From: Zygnema cylindricum
Lineage: Eukaryota > Streptophyta > Zygnematophyceae > Zygnematales > Zygnemataceae
Direction: 5' to 3'
NCBI GenBank assembly: GCA_037447655.1
Contig: JBBHKE010002725.1
Coordinates: 47,972 to 61,709 of the forward strand
DNA: 13,738 nucleotides
In this document: positions 1 through 8,409 of the stretch, piece by piece
How positions within the stretch are numbered: the first letter of the stretch is position 1
How the letters are laid out: every line of letters begins with the position of its first letter
Made by a program: the position numbers and the translations under genes
The notes under the pieces: generated by a model
Databases searched by the model: none
Seen by the model: the letters and a program-made list of their open reading frames with translations, nothing else
What the model was told of the DNA's origin: nothing

Positions 1-832
1 AAAATTCCGGATTACAAGCTAAAAGGTAATCTCATTTATGATTATCATTTATCGAATGAAAATATATGAGGGAGGGGGTTGGAGGGAGGAGGGTGGAGGA
101 AGGAGGTTTGTAGGAATGGGGTTAGAGCAGAGGTGAGGAGGGAGGAGGGATTAGGGTGGAGGGGGAAGGGAGGGAGAGGGGGGAAAAGGGCAAGGGGAGA
201 TGAAGAATAATACAATAGTATATAAAAGTAAGCTATTTACTATTAGTATTTACTCTAATGGAAAATCGAACATTAGGCCTTAAAAATTTTTTAACATTGG
301 AAATAAATGTAAAAATGAAACCGAACAGGCATTTTTTTTTTATTTTTTTCTTTTTGTGACTACTGCTGTTCAAATAAATTTGATTTACAATGTTTACATC
401 AAAATTCATATTCGCAATTAAATTTGGATTTATGGTGATTATTTGTGAAATATGTCATATCTATCGCTCAATTTGTCACGACGATGAAATTAAAAGTTAT
501 ACCATTGAAACAAAAACCAAAAATAGAAAACGTGAATTTATTTGTTTTCACTCTTTCTCTTACTTTTTTCACTTTCAAATTTTGGGCATTTGAAATGATT
601 TACGGCATAAATAATGAAAATTCTGAAATGCAATTAGACGAAGTCTCAATAATTTTTGTATTTCGTTTTTTTTTATTAACCTACAATATTTCTAAATCCT
701 AAATATTTATTAATTGATCCTAAATATTTCCTCCGAATATGGGAAAGGAATGGTGGTTTTGACTTAGCTCAATATTTATTCTTTTGGTGAAAACAGTGAT
801 TTGTGATTCGAAGTAATTGGAAAATGACGAAA
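1..832. other. AT-rich non-coding stretch
   Basis: No gene is supportable here. Short open frames around 390-702 use AT-rich, homopolymer-heavy sequence, have no recognisable motif and no convincing splice context. The only distinct structure is the G-rich purine tract listed separately. The stretch lies downstream of the aminotransferase gene, which is read on the minus strand and ends at 1509, so it could hold far 3' flank of that gene. Confidence 0.6.
68..199 (+). repeat. G-rich purine tract
   Basis: About 130 bases are almost only G and A on the plus strand, with many runs of three to six G (gggaggg, gaggaggg, gagaggggg patterns) separated by one to four bases. Such spacing is compatible with G-quadruplex or triplex formation. 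It has no strict unit, so it is a degenerate purine-rich low-complexity tract rather than a clean tandem array. Confidence 0.8.
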
Positions 833-1030
833 AAAAGAACAAGACAAAAACAAGTACATAACAAAAACAAGAACAAGACAAAAACAAGAACATGACAAGG
901 ACAAGAACTAGAACATGACAAGAACAAGAACAAGACAAAACAAGAACAAGACGAAGACAAAACAAGAACAAGACGAAGACAAGAAAAAGACAAAAACAAA
1001 AACATGACAAAGACGAACAAGAAAAAACGA
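833..1030 (+). repeat. Degenerate AAGAACAAGACA microsatellite
   Basis: Hexamer-like words AAGAAC, AAGACA, AAAACA and GAAGAC alternate for about 190 bases, with a larger duplicated block (AACAAGAACAAGACGAAGAC occurs twice near 921-980). The minus strand is free of stops over a long distance only because it is pure pyrimidine-rich repeat (Phe/Leu/Val/Ser/Cys). I treat that frame as a shadow, not a gene. Confidence 0.8.
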
Positions 1031-1377
1031 ACAGCCCACTTCTTATAGAAACTTGCAATGGGCGAAAAAAGAAAAGAAAAAAGAAAAAAAATTCACGAAA
1101 AGAAAGCGAAAAACAAATGCAGAAACTGAAAAAGATGAAAAGTTGAAATGAGTCATTCCTCCTTCTGAATGTCTTCAATAAATTGACCCACAAAAAAAAT
1201 CTAATGCTAAAGAACCCCAAAATACACATTATATTATCCCAGAAAAGACGAAACTGGAGAAACCGTCAAAATATGAAACCAAATAAAAATCGCCAATGGG
1301 CAATCCAAAAAAAAAAGACTACCGAGTCTTTTTCCCAACTTTCCGTTAAAACTCTTCTCCAAAAACAAAATGAAAAC
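1031..1377. other. A-rich spacer, no gene seen
   Basis: Purine-biased sequence with poly-A patches (for example 1190-1200 and 1305-1316). A plus-strand frame at 1183-1428 runs into the 11-bp repeat and is Lys/Asn/Arg-rich low complexity. I see no domain, RNA gene or regulatory site that can be supported. Confidence 0.5.
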
Positions 1378-1454
1378 GAGATGAAATCGAGACGAAATCG
1401 AGATGAAATCGAAATGAAATCGAAATGAATTCGAAATGAAATCGAAGTGAAGTC
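1378..1454 (+). repeat. Seven-copy 11-bp tandem repeat
   Basis: Seven consecutive 11-bp units follow the consensus GARATGAAATC: 1378-1388, 1389-1399, 1400-1410, 1411-1421, 1422-1432, 1433-1443 and 1444-1454. Each differs from its neighbour by one to three bases. The array lies 54 bp beyond the stop codon of the minus-strand aminotransferase, so it is probably inside or next to its 3' untranslated region. Confidence 0.9.
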
Positions 1455-1508
1455 TAATCCATGTTCTCGTCCCTCTTATTTTTTCTCTAATTTTTTTTTT
1501 CCAGAAAG

Positions 1509-3072
1509 TTATTGACCGACGATTCGAGGCTTTAATTTCTCCTTCAAAAGTTTTACGGCTTTTTTCAACGTTTCTTCGTCTTTACAAAATGCGAATCGGA
1601 CGAGATCTTTCCCTTCGTCTGTATTCACATAAAAGGAACTCGGAGGAATTGCTGCCACTCCGACTTCTTCGATCAAATGTTTACAAAATTCGACGTCGTT
1701 TTTGAAACCAAAATTAGTGTGGTCCGCCATCACAAAATACGTTCCCTGCAAAAACAAAACCGAAAAAGAAAAAACAAAATCAAAACAAAATGGAACGGAA
1801 TGGGACGGAACAAAAAAAAAGAAAACAAAACAAAACAAAAAGGAACAAAAAAGCAAAACGGAAAGGAATGGAAAGGAACGGAACAAAACAAAACAAAACG
1901 GAATGAAACGAAACGAAACGAAACAAAACAAATGAAAACAAAAGAAAAAGAAAAGAACAGACGAGGAAACGAGAACGGATAAGAGAAGAAGGGAAATCGA
2001 ATGGCAAAAAGAAAAGGAAAATAAACAGAACAAAACAAAACAACTACGCAAGAAAAAAACTCAAATCCTGCAAAAAACAAATTAATCTTTTATTAAAAAA
2101 AAGGGACAAAAAAATCAAACCCAAAAAAAAAAAAAAAGTTCTCACTTCGGGTTCGTAAACCTTCAACCCAGCCTCTCTCAATCCCTCCACCAAAATATCC
2201 TTTTTTCTCGTATAAGAATCTTTTAATTCTTCGTAAAAAGTCTCCGGAGCAGATAAAGCCGAAACCGCGCCCCATTGTAAAGGGGTAGCAATTGAAAAAG
2301 TCATATAACTATGGGCTTGTCTTATTCCCCAAGTTAAATTTTCGGGTGCAATTGCCCATCCGATTTTCCATCCTGTCAAAGAATAAGTTTTTCCCAAAGA
2401 ATTTAAAGTTATCGTCCTTTCGAACATTTTCGGTAAAGTCGCGATCGAAATATGCACCCCTTTATACACCATTTTATTATAAACCTCGTCGGAAATCGCA
2501 ATTGCGTCGAATTCTTGACACAAATTGGCGATTAATTCGAGTTCTGTTTTCGAAAAAACTTTTCCGGTCGGATTGTTTGGAGTATTTACGAGAATTGCTT
2601 TCGTTTTTTGACTAAAAGCCGAACGTAAATCTTTTTCAGGAAGCGCGAAATTTGGAGGTCTTAAAGTCACAATTTTTAGTGTGGCTCCAGAAACCGCTAA
2701 ACTTGCTAAATATGAATCGTAAAAAGGTTCGAATAAAATAACTTCGTCTCCCGGATTTATTAACCCCATAAAAGTTGCGAAAATCGCTTCTGTACATCCG
2801 CAAGTGACTGTAATTTCCTTCAATGGATCCACGCTAATTCCGGTGTCCTTCTCGAATCGGGCAGCGATCGCAAAATTCAGGTCTGGAATTCCTCCCATTT
2901 GACCGTATTGATTTTTTCCGTCGAAAATCGCTTTCGAAGCGGCTTCTTTTACAAAATCTGGACCATCGAAATTTGGGAATCCTTGACCTAAATTTATGGC
3001 TCCATGTTTAACGGCCAAAGAACTGATTTCCGTAAAAATTGTCGTACCAAATTGAGACAGGCGATCGGAAAT
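1509..3072 (-). CDS. PLP-dependent class I aminotransferase (methionine/kynurenine aminotransferase-like), 5' partial, two exons 3072-2146 and 1745-1509
   Basis: This is a pyridoxal-phosphate enzyme expected to transfer the amino group of methionine, kynurenine or similar amino acids to a 2-oxo acid. Exon 3072-2146 (309 codons, phase 0 at both ends) joins exon 1745-1509 (78 codons plus TAA) across a GT-AG intron, giving 387 visible residues, about the full length of the bacterial YbdL family. Numbering from the exon start at Ile1: N-terminal TTIFTEISSLA (10-20) and NLGQGFPNFDGP (27-38); substrate/PLP-pocket Tyr56; CGCTEAI (91-97); NNPTG with Asn166; SDEVY with Asp195 and Tyr198; SLGKT with the Schiff-base Lys228; and VRFAF with the carboxylate-binding Arg359. 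All expected catalytic residues are present with no frameshift. Wording such as GTYFVMADHT and VRFAFCKDEETL is closest, from memory, to the plant proteins (Arabidopsis At1g77670 type), which can carry an N-terminal organelle-targeting extension. Only the start codon exon is missing or unresolved, upstream of the acceptor at 3073-3074. Family certain; exact substrate inferred. Confidence 0.93.
1746..2145 (-). other. Intron of the aminotransferase gene (400 nt)
   Basis: Read on the minus strand, the intron starts GTGAGAAC right after the codon for Glu309 and ends in a pyrimidine tract plus TGCAG before the GGA codon of the next exon. Removing it restores the conserved ...EPE-GTYFV... junction in phase 0. 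The interior is extremely T-rich with CTTTT/CGTTTT words, which explains several long spurious open frames on both strands. An alternative TTTTTTGCAG lies near 2067 but would not give a conserved junction. Confidence 0.92.
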
Positions 3073-3540
3073 CTGGCCCAAAAAAAAAATACAAACAATA
3101 AAAAGAAGTAAAAACAAAAAGAAAGAAACAAGGAACAGACAAAAAAAGCAGAAAGATGAAAAGACAAAAATGAAATTTTGAAAAGAATGAAAGGTTAGAA
3201 AAGAGGAAAAGATTAAAGCACAGGACAATAAGAAGATGAACAGATGAGAAGATAAAAAACAAAAAAAAAAAGATAAAAGCACGGATTGATAAAAATATAA
3301 GAAAAAAACAGATAGAAAGGATAACATAAACCAAACAAAAAAAAAGTCAGGGACAACGAGAGAAAGGTGAGAGAAAGGGAAAAGGAGAGGGGAAGTGGAA
3401 ATCAGCGACGGAGGAGGGAGAGGTAGAGAAAAGGATGTATACACTATAGAGAGAATAAAAGGGGAAGGGAAAGGGGGAAAGAGAGGGATGCTGATTACAG
3501 AGTAAGAGAGTGACGTGAGAGAACCTGAATGGAGAGGCAC
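3073..3540 (-). other. Pyrimidine-rich intron and possible 5' exon of the aminotransferase gene
   Basis: The exon at 3072 is preceded on the minus strand by a T-rich tract and GGCCAG, a good 3' splice site, so an intron ends here. Upstream the same frame stays open for 156 codons to an ATG at 3540 because the strand is nearly all pyrimidine. The first part (MPLHSGSLTSLSYS, then Ser/Pro/Leu-rich) could be a start exon with a transit-peptide-like composition; in-frame GT donors exist, for example after codon 14 (GTAATC) and further in. I cannot choose between them, and the real first exon could lie elsewhere. Confidence 0.4.
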
Positions 3541-3619
3541 AGGGAGGGAGAAGAGGGAAATGAGGAGAGGAGGGGGAAGGAGAGGGAGAGGGAAAAAAAA
3601 TGTATTCAGGAGGGAAAAA
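3340..3619 (+). repeat. Degenerate GA-rich purine tract
   Basis: Plus strand is almost only A and G, with words GAGAGG, GGGAAG and GGAGAGGG and no strict unit. It grades into the clean GA microsatellite that follows. On the minus strand it is a CT-rich stretch just before or within the putative 5' region of the aminotransferase gene. Confidence 0.75.
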
Positions 3620-3709
3620 GGGAGAGAGCGAGAGAGAGAGAGGGAGGGAGGGAGGGAGGGAGAGAGAGAGAGAGAGAGAGCGAGCGAGAGAGAGAGAGAG
3701 AGAGAGAGA
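3620..3709 (+). repeat. GA/CT microsatellite
   Basis: About 90 bases of (GA)n interrupted by GGGA blocks (3640-3660) and CGAGCGAG (3681-3688). On the minus strand this is a CT repeat directly upstream of the ATG at 3540. CT repeats are common in plant 5' leaders and core promoters, which is the main reason to suspect that the aminotransferase transcript begins nearby; that is inference. Confidence 0.92.
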
Positions 3710-3710
3710 A

Positions 3711-4329
3711 TGAACAGTTTACCATTGTCAATGTGGATTTATGTGACATGTCAATCCATATTAATTCAGGTGAAATCTCACTGATGCATCAGATTTTCTT
3801 AAAATCAAATCGAAACCCTAAACACTAGAAAACCCTAAACTCTGACGGAAAATCCTAGAAATCTCCTCCAAATTTATGAAACAAAAACAGCAAAAAGATC
3901 ATAATATCATTTTTAAACTGAAATAAAAAGATACATTCATTTCCAAAATAATGGAACTTTATCACCTCAAAGTGGAAATGAAAATAAAGGCAGGGTTAAA
4001 ATATTTGTAACCTTAGTATTTAACCCTAATTTTCTGTTTTCTATCTTTCCAGAAGACGACTAAGGCTTTTCTACTTTTTGAAATTTAATTTTGTGAAACA
4101 AAATATAAAAGAAATTAAATTAAACGACAATACAACTTTTTATCAGTACAATTGCGGAAAAAATCAAATTTTGTACAAGGAATCCGCACATGATTACAGT
4201 TCATCCCAAAACCATTTATATCATTTAATGATGAACATCTTTTTAGGATATCAAAATCCAGAAAAACAAAAGATACACATAAATGTATATAATGAACAAA
4301 ATGTACATGATGTAAATAGTTTATATAAC
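3711..4329. other. AT-rich intergenic sequence, no certain gene
   Basis: Contains two CCCTAAAC words near 3813-3840 and 4019-4029 and a good plus-strand acceptor-like sequence (pyrimidine tract plus TTCCAG at 4030-4052). After that acceptor one frame stays open to 4386, Asn/Lys/Tyr-rich, but its last third is encoded by the TAATGTA repeat. I do not recognise it and cannot find a matching upstream exon, so I do not call a gene. Confidence 0.45.
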
Positions 4330-4503
4330 GTAATAATGTACGTAATGTATAAAATGTATGTAATGTCTATGACATTTTATGTATAATGTACAATGTATAA
4401 TGTATAATGTACATTGTTTATTGTTTAATGTTTAATGTATAATGTATAATGTATAATGTCTAATGTATAATATATAATGTATGAAATGTATATAATGTAT
4501 ATA
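4330..4503 (+). repeat. TAATGTA-type microsatellite
   Basis: Runs of TAATGTATAATGTA with variants (TAATGTACA, TTTAATG, TATAATGTC) fill about 170 bases. The unit is 9 bp, with 6-7 bp variants. No coding function is seen. Confidence 0.85.
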
Positions 4504-4563
4504 CTATGCAAAACATATCACATACACATACTCCAAAACAAGTGTCAAATTATAATCCACTTT

Positions 4564-4860
4564 CTATCTCAGCCTAACCCTGACCCTAATCCTCATTCAA
4601 TCCTGACCCTAATTTATAGCCTAAACCCTAAATCCATCACGATTCCCAACCTTCCTCTACAACCTAACCCTAAATTATAACTCTATCCAAAATATTAAAG
4701 CCTCTTAGCCTATTTCGCCCATAACTTAAATATTACCTTAAACCCTAAACCCTGATCCACCCTAAACCGTAAACCTAACACCGATATACAAGCCCTAACC
4801 TAAACTCTAACCTTAACCCTAACCACAACCCTTACTTTAACTCAAGTCCTAACCCTAGTT
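4564..4860 (+). repeat. Degenerate interstitial telomere-like repeats (CCCTAA/CCCTAAA)
   Basis: The words CCCTAA, CCCTAAA, CCCTGA, TCCTAA and CCTTAA recur irregularly, densest at 4570-4640, 4737-4775 and 4795-4857. The plus strand carries the C-rich strand. CCCTAAA is the plant-type telomeric word, but the array is heavily diverged and is not a terminal telomere. It may be an old repair insertion or a repeat of similar composition. Confidence 0.7.
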
Positions 4861-4990
4861 TACATAATCGCCCTAGTTCCGTACCTGCTTATCTGAACCG
4901 TTTGTCTTCATCTTCTTCCCTTCGTGATTTGCGCCGCAATCTAAGGCAGAATCTTCTCCGCTCCGTACAGCGGCAGCCAACAGTGGAATG
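4856..4990 (+). other. GC-richer segment of unknown origin
   Basis: Base composition changes sharply after the telomere-like repeats. One plus-strand frame is open for about 45 codons to a TGA near 4988, with a Ser run followed by a Leu/Arg-rich stretch (SLRDLRRNLRQNLLRSVQRQ). It has no usable start and no family I recognise. It could be a worn piece of a mobile element or of a gene. Confidence 0.25.
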
Positions 4991-5031
4991 ATTTTAATCA
5001 GGAAATTTTCGTAAATTTTCGTAATAAAAGA

Positions 5032-5130
5032 AGGGAATTGATCATGGAGTGATTGTTTTGGTTGCGCACAGTCACTTACGTCATTTTGTCAAAAAATGTA
5101 CTTTTGAAGTACAAATTGGTACAAGTAAAG
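5032..5130 (+). mobile_element. Left half of a split ~200-bp palindromic miniature element
   Basis: This 99-bp segment is the inverted counterpart of 9802-9901: AGGGAATTGAT at 5032 pairs with ATCAATTCCCT at 9891-9901, and TTACGTCATTTTGTC near 5086 pairs with GACAAAATGACGTAA near 9842. Put together, the two halves form one palindrome with a TA at its exact centre. A 6-bp direct repeat AAAAGA lies immediately outside both ends (5026-5031 and 9902-9907) and may be its target duplication; 6 bp is weak evidence alone. No coding capacity. Confidence 0.8.
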
Positions 5131-5132
5131 TA

Positions 5133-5953
5133 CACCGTCAATCGCTACTAGAGTAAAGGAATAAATAGCGTAAAAAAAAAAATAGTGTTATTAACACTAA
5201 TCGGGAATTTCATTTTTTTGAAAAATATATATATATACTAATTAATCTCTAACTGTATTTTGGGTTGTCCTGAATAATAAATACCCGCCCTTTCAATGTC
5301 TACAGTAATATGTGTATCCATACAAAATCTGACAATTCGTACGCCGTCGCACTGTTCACACGGTCGACGGACGAAACCAACAAAATTTTGGTGAAGAATG
5401 TCTCCTGACGCCTCCTTCACAATCCATTGATATCCTAAATTTGTCGTGCCTGCTTTTTTCAAATTTTCAACGACAAAATACGAACGACAAAACAACGACA
5501 AAAATGATAAAACACGAACGCACAAGTGTACGTTCACGTAATTTTTATTTGCGGTTGGTCGTATAAGTACGAGTTTCAAATTTTGTGCTTTTGGAATCCT
5601 TAATTGTGCTCGTTGCCTGGACATGAACCTTCGTGGATCCTATCAAAATAAAGCACGTAGGCGATAGATTCCTTACTAACACGACTTGATGGAGAACTGA
5701 ACAAAATATTACTACTAGTAAACGTTTCCGTTCGATTATTGTCGACGCCTGATGAAGAAAAGGCATGAGGCCTCGATTCCATTAGGCGGTCCCAATAAAC
5801 GTACAGACAGGTTTACTGACGATCCATTTTATCGGGCCAGTAAACAACCTTTCGCAATTATGATTGGTGCCACGTAGGTTAGTGTTCGTATTTTGAAAAT
5901 CTAAGAATACTTTCAAATGGAAAATTTGAACGTTATATATAAACCAACGGAGG
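5133..5953 (-). repeat. Unit B of the CACCGTSAATCG family (inverted relative to units C and D)
   Basis: The terminal sequence at 5133 and the block TACAAAATCTGACAATTCGT (5321-5340, with 5341-5350) are inverted copies of 8733-8765 in unit D and 7269-7311 in unit C. The inner end near 5940-5953 (ACGGAGGTA) resembles a decayed CACCGT end facing the palindrome. A 128-codon minus-strand frame (5624-5238) crosses the conserved block. It has no recognised domain, and the similarity to the other units looks nucleotide-level, so I do not call it a gene. Confidence 0.6.
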
Positions 5954-6974
5954 TAGTTAGTGATCCGTACGAAAATTTTGCAGCCAGATTTTAATTTTGA
6001 AAATGGAAATTAAACTTTTGAAACGGAATGGCAAACAGACGTGGCAAACTTTGAAGGTCGGTGGATGTCAGACGGAGCAGAATGCTTTCGGTTAACCTGC
6101 ATCTAGCATGGCCGGAGGCACATGGTCTGTACAACGTGTAGGCTTGTGATCGCATGTTCCAAGTGGATATTTTTTTGCTTTTTCACGTCTAACAATGGTA
6201 CACGACCAGTGTGAAGCAACTCTCCCCGCGAGGAGAGTTTCTTCACAGTGGATGATTTGCGCGATTGCTTGGCGGATCTAAAAAAGTGAAACATCCAACG
6301 GTCAATAAATACGCCTATAAAATTGGAGAATCGTGACAGCTATCCGGTAAACATGTTTCGTCTGACAAAACAAAAAATGTACAATTTATACGAAAACTTA
6401 CGGCATCCAATAAAAAACCCCACTTTTCCCCCAATGGAATCTTACCCTTAAGGGTGAACTTCCATAAGAGGAAAAGTGGGGTTGTTTACTGGACGGCGTA
6501 CGATTTCGTACATATTCGTACCATTTTTTTTTTTTTTTTTGTCAAACGAAGCATGACAAAACATGTTTATGGCTCCATTATTATAGCCGTAAGTATCGAC
6601 CGTTGGATGTTTCACTTTTTTTGATTCGCGAAAGCAATCGGGCAAATCGTCCAGTGTGAAGAGACTCTCCTTGGCGAGGAGAGTTTTCTCCACACGGGTC
6701 GCAAACCATTGGTACACGTGAACAGTAAAAAATATATCCACCACGAATAGGGGATGAGAAACGAACACGTCGTAGAGGCCATGTGCCTTACGCCACCCTG
6801 GATGAAGGTCACCCGAAAATATCCTCGCACGCTACATCTGACTTCCACCGACCTTCAAAGTTTTTCGCGCGACCTTCAAAGTTTGCCGCGTCTTTTTGCC
6901 ATTCCATTTCGAAATTTTGATTTTCATTTTTAAAATCAAAATCTGGCCGCAAAATTTTCGTAGGAATCATTAAC
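5954..6974. repeat. ~1-kb imperfect palindrome (foldback) centred at 6449/6450
   Basis: The centre is the perfect 12-bp palindrome ACCCTTAAGGGT (6444-6455). Matching arms can be followed outward: AACCCCACTTTTCCC at 6416 versus 6468-6483; AAACATGTTT near 6351 versus near 6560; the CGACCGTTGGATGTTTCAC block (6597-6615) versus 6286-6304; GGAGAGTT hairpins at 6223-6240 and 6665-6684; CCTTCAAAGTTTGCC near 6870-6885 versus 6040-6060; and AAAATTTTGCNGCCAGATTT near 5974 versus 6938-6958. The arms differ by scattered substitutions and small indels. A transcript would fold into a long hairpin. It may be the inner part of a foldback-type element. Confidence 0.85.
6448..6804 (-). pseudogene. Open-frame relic in the right arm of the palindrome
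   Basis: On the minus strand one frame is open for about 119 codons from the direction of 6804 to 6448, without an ATG at its head. The peptide has a mixed, protein-like composition: GWRKAHGLYDVFVSHP, a hydrophobic stretch (LFVVDIFFTVHVYQWF), SLFTLDDLPDCFRESK and VKHPTVDTYGYNNGA. The equivalent stretch of the left arm (about 6100-6330, plus strand) is interrupted by stops. I do not recognise a family. It could be a captured gene fragment carried in duplicate by the palindrome, or chance; the poly-T near 6525-6540 encodes a Lys run and hints at chance in its second half. Confidence 0.3.
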
Positions 6975-6976
6975 TA

Positions 6977-7460
6977 CACCGTGAATCGTAATTAGAGTTA
7001 TGTATGCTAATTTCGTCACCTCAAATTTTAACTCTATCCCTATAAATAGAGTACATTATTCTAAATTATTCTTTACGTTATTTAAGGTTCTTGTTGAATG
7101 AGCGTTAACAACTCTATTACAGTGCCGTTTTAAATAGTGTGGCGTACGGTGGATGTCTGACCGTGCAAAATTGTACTTTACTAAGTAAAAAAGTACAAAT
7201 AATGATTCAATACAGGCCGTTTTCATGTAACTGCGTTTTAACAAACCGCGCAATGCAAACGTCATAATGATGCGAAACTGTACGTTTTGTCAGATTTTGT
7301 ACTTGTACATAATTTACAGTGGATATATTCAGCGCCCAAATTTACGCCCAAAATAGAGTTATTGATAAATTGGAGTAAAATTCCGTTTTGAAAAAGTTAT
7401 ATCACACAAATTAGAGTAAACATCTCTAATTATTTTTTTTACTTTTTTTACTATAATTTG
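6977..7460 (+). repeat. Unit C of the CACCGTSAATCG family, right end lost
   Basis: Starts TA-CACCGTGAATCGTAATTAG at 6975-6995, the same end sequence as at 5133, 9799 and 10045. Its body is colinear with unit D: the CAAATTTT region, GGTTCTTGTTGAATGAGCGT (7087-7106) versus the GGTTCTTGTGAATTAGCGT stretch (8509-8527), AATAGTGTGGCGTACGG versus AATAGTATGGTGTACGG, and the TTGTCAGATTTTGTACTT block (7287-7304 versus 8750-8767). The right terminus is replaced by hAT copy 1 at 7461. No coding gene seen. Confidence 0.65.
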
Positions 7461-8409
7461 TAGTGTTGTGTATCGGTAAGGATTTGCCGATAACCGATAT
7501 GGACCTTTTTTCGGGTAGCCGATAGTCGATATATTGGTACAATATATCGTTATCGGTGTTATCGTCGATAAATACCCGATCGGTTATTTATCGGCGATAA
7601 CACCGATATCGATAACTATCGGCGATATATGTACGAACCGTACAGATAATTGTACGGCCAGTACACTCAACTGTACGACATATTTCCCGGACGCGCCCTA
7701 CTCACAACCCTATCTACTGACGGTTCTACCAATCAGATCACTGTATTGTACAGTTGTACAAGCACAGAAAGTACAGTAGCCGCCATGAGGTATGTACGGT
7801 TTTGGTACGAATCCAGTAAGCACGATGTACCTTCCACATCCGATGCCATGGCTTTGTCCCTTTCTTCCTTGGGATCCACTGGACACCTGCCACGTGTCAA
7901 TCTGTCGGCTTTTTTGGCATAAGCTGCCAAAAGAGCCATTCCAGGATGCCGGCGCTCACGCTGGTCGTCCGCTCATATTTTCTCATTCCAAGTCGTCCGC
8001 TAGATTCCAGCGGCGCGCAAAATGTTATTTTGCGTCCGTTGTACTTTGTGTCCGCCGTCCTTTTACCGTTCCATGTTCACCAGTTTGTCAGAACAATGTC
8101 GTACGTTGCAGTTAAATTTTTGTTCAGTTAACCGGCCATCGTTTATGTGTAGCGCTATCCGTAAAAAATCGCAGTTAAACAAAGACGGAACAGATTCTTA
8201 TACGTGGCATGCCACGCTATATAAAGTCAATAATATAATACACTATGTTATAAAGTATTATTGTATGCATACTATATGTTTTTAAGTTATCGCCGATATG
8301 TAATTTGTTTGTCTCTGTCCGATATATTGGGACCTTTGACCGTTCGATTATCGATAACTATTGGTATCACTGTTATCGCGATAATTTTTTTTACCGATGC
8401 ACAACACTA
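7461..8409 (+). mobile_element. hAT-type non-autonomous element, copy 1 (949 bp)
   Basis: Terminal inverted repeats TAGTGTTGTGTATCGGTAA (7461) and its partner read inward from 8409 (TAGTGTTGTGCATCGGTAA) differ at one base. Both ends carry clustered subterminal words ATCGGCGATA, CCGATAAC and TATCGGTGTTATCG, typical of transposase-binding repeats in hAT elements. The interior (7640-8200) aligns with copy 2 through GGATCCACTGGACACCTGCC and GTGGCATGCCACGCTATATA, plus a stretch near 7695-7775 absent from copy 2. No transposase frame. The flanks (ATAATTTG before, GTTATTAA after) do not form a target duplication. Confidence 0.85.

Noticed and set aside
720-1229. Minus-strand 169-codon open frame rich in Phe, Leu, Val, Cys and Ser
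   Set aside because: It is the translation of the AAGAACAAGACA repeat; no domain, no start context, and composition alone explains the lack of stops.
840-1454. CRISPR-like regularly spaced repeats
   Set aside because: These are contiguous microsatellite units without unique spacers, in eukaryotic-type DNA.
1509-2051. Minus-strand frame running from the aminotransferase 3' exon back through the intron
   Set aside because: The part beyond 1745 is intron translation (polypyrimidine); the conserved family sequence starts at GTYFV, right after a TGCAG acceptor.
2292-2615. Plus-strand 107-codon open frame
   Set aside because: It is antisense to the conserved core of the aminotransferase exon and has no recognisable features.
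3515-3828. Plus-strand Arg/Glu-rich frames through the GA repeat, with a possible spliced junction (AATTCAG-GTGAAATC at about 3772 to TTTCCAG at 4052)
   Set aside because: The frame is GA-repeat translation. The junction would give only a few codons before a stop (GAA GAC GAC TAA), and no upstream gene is present on this strand.
4053-4386. Open frame after a good acceptor-like TTTCCAG
   Set aside because: There is no matching upstream exon, it is Asn/Lys/Tyr-rich, and its end is encoded by a microsatellite; not enough to call a gene.
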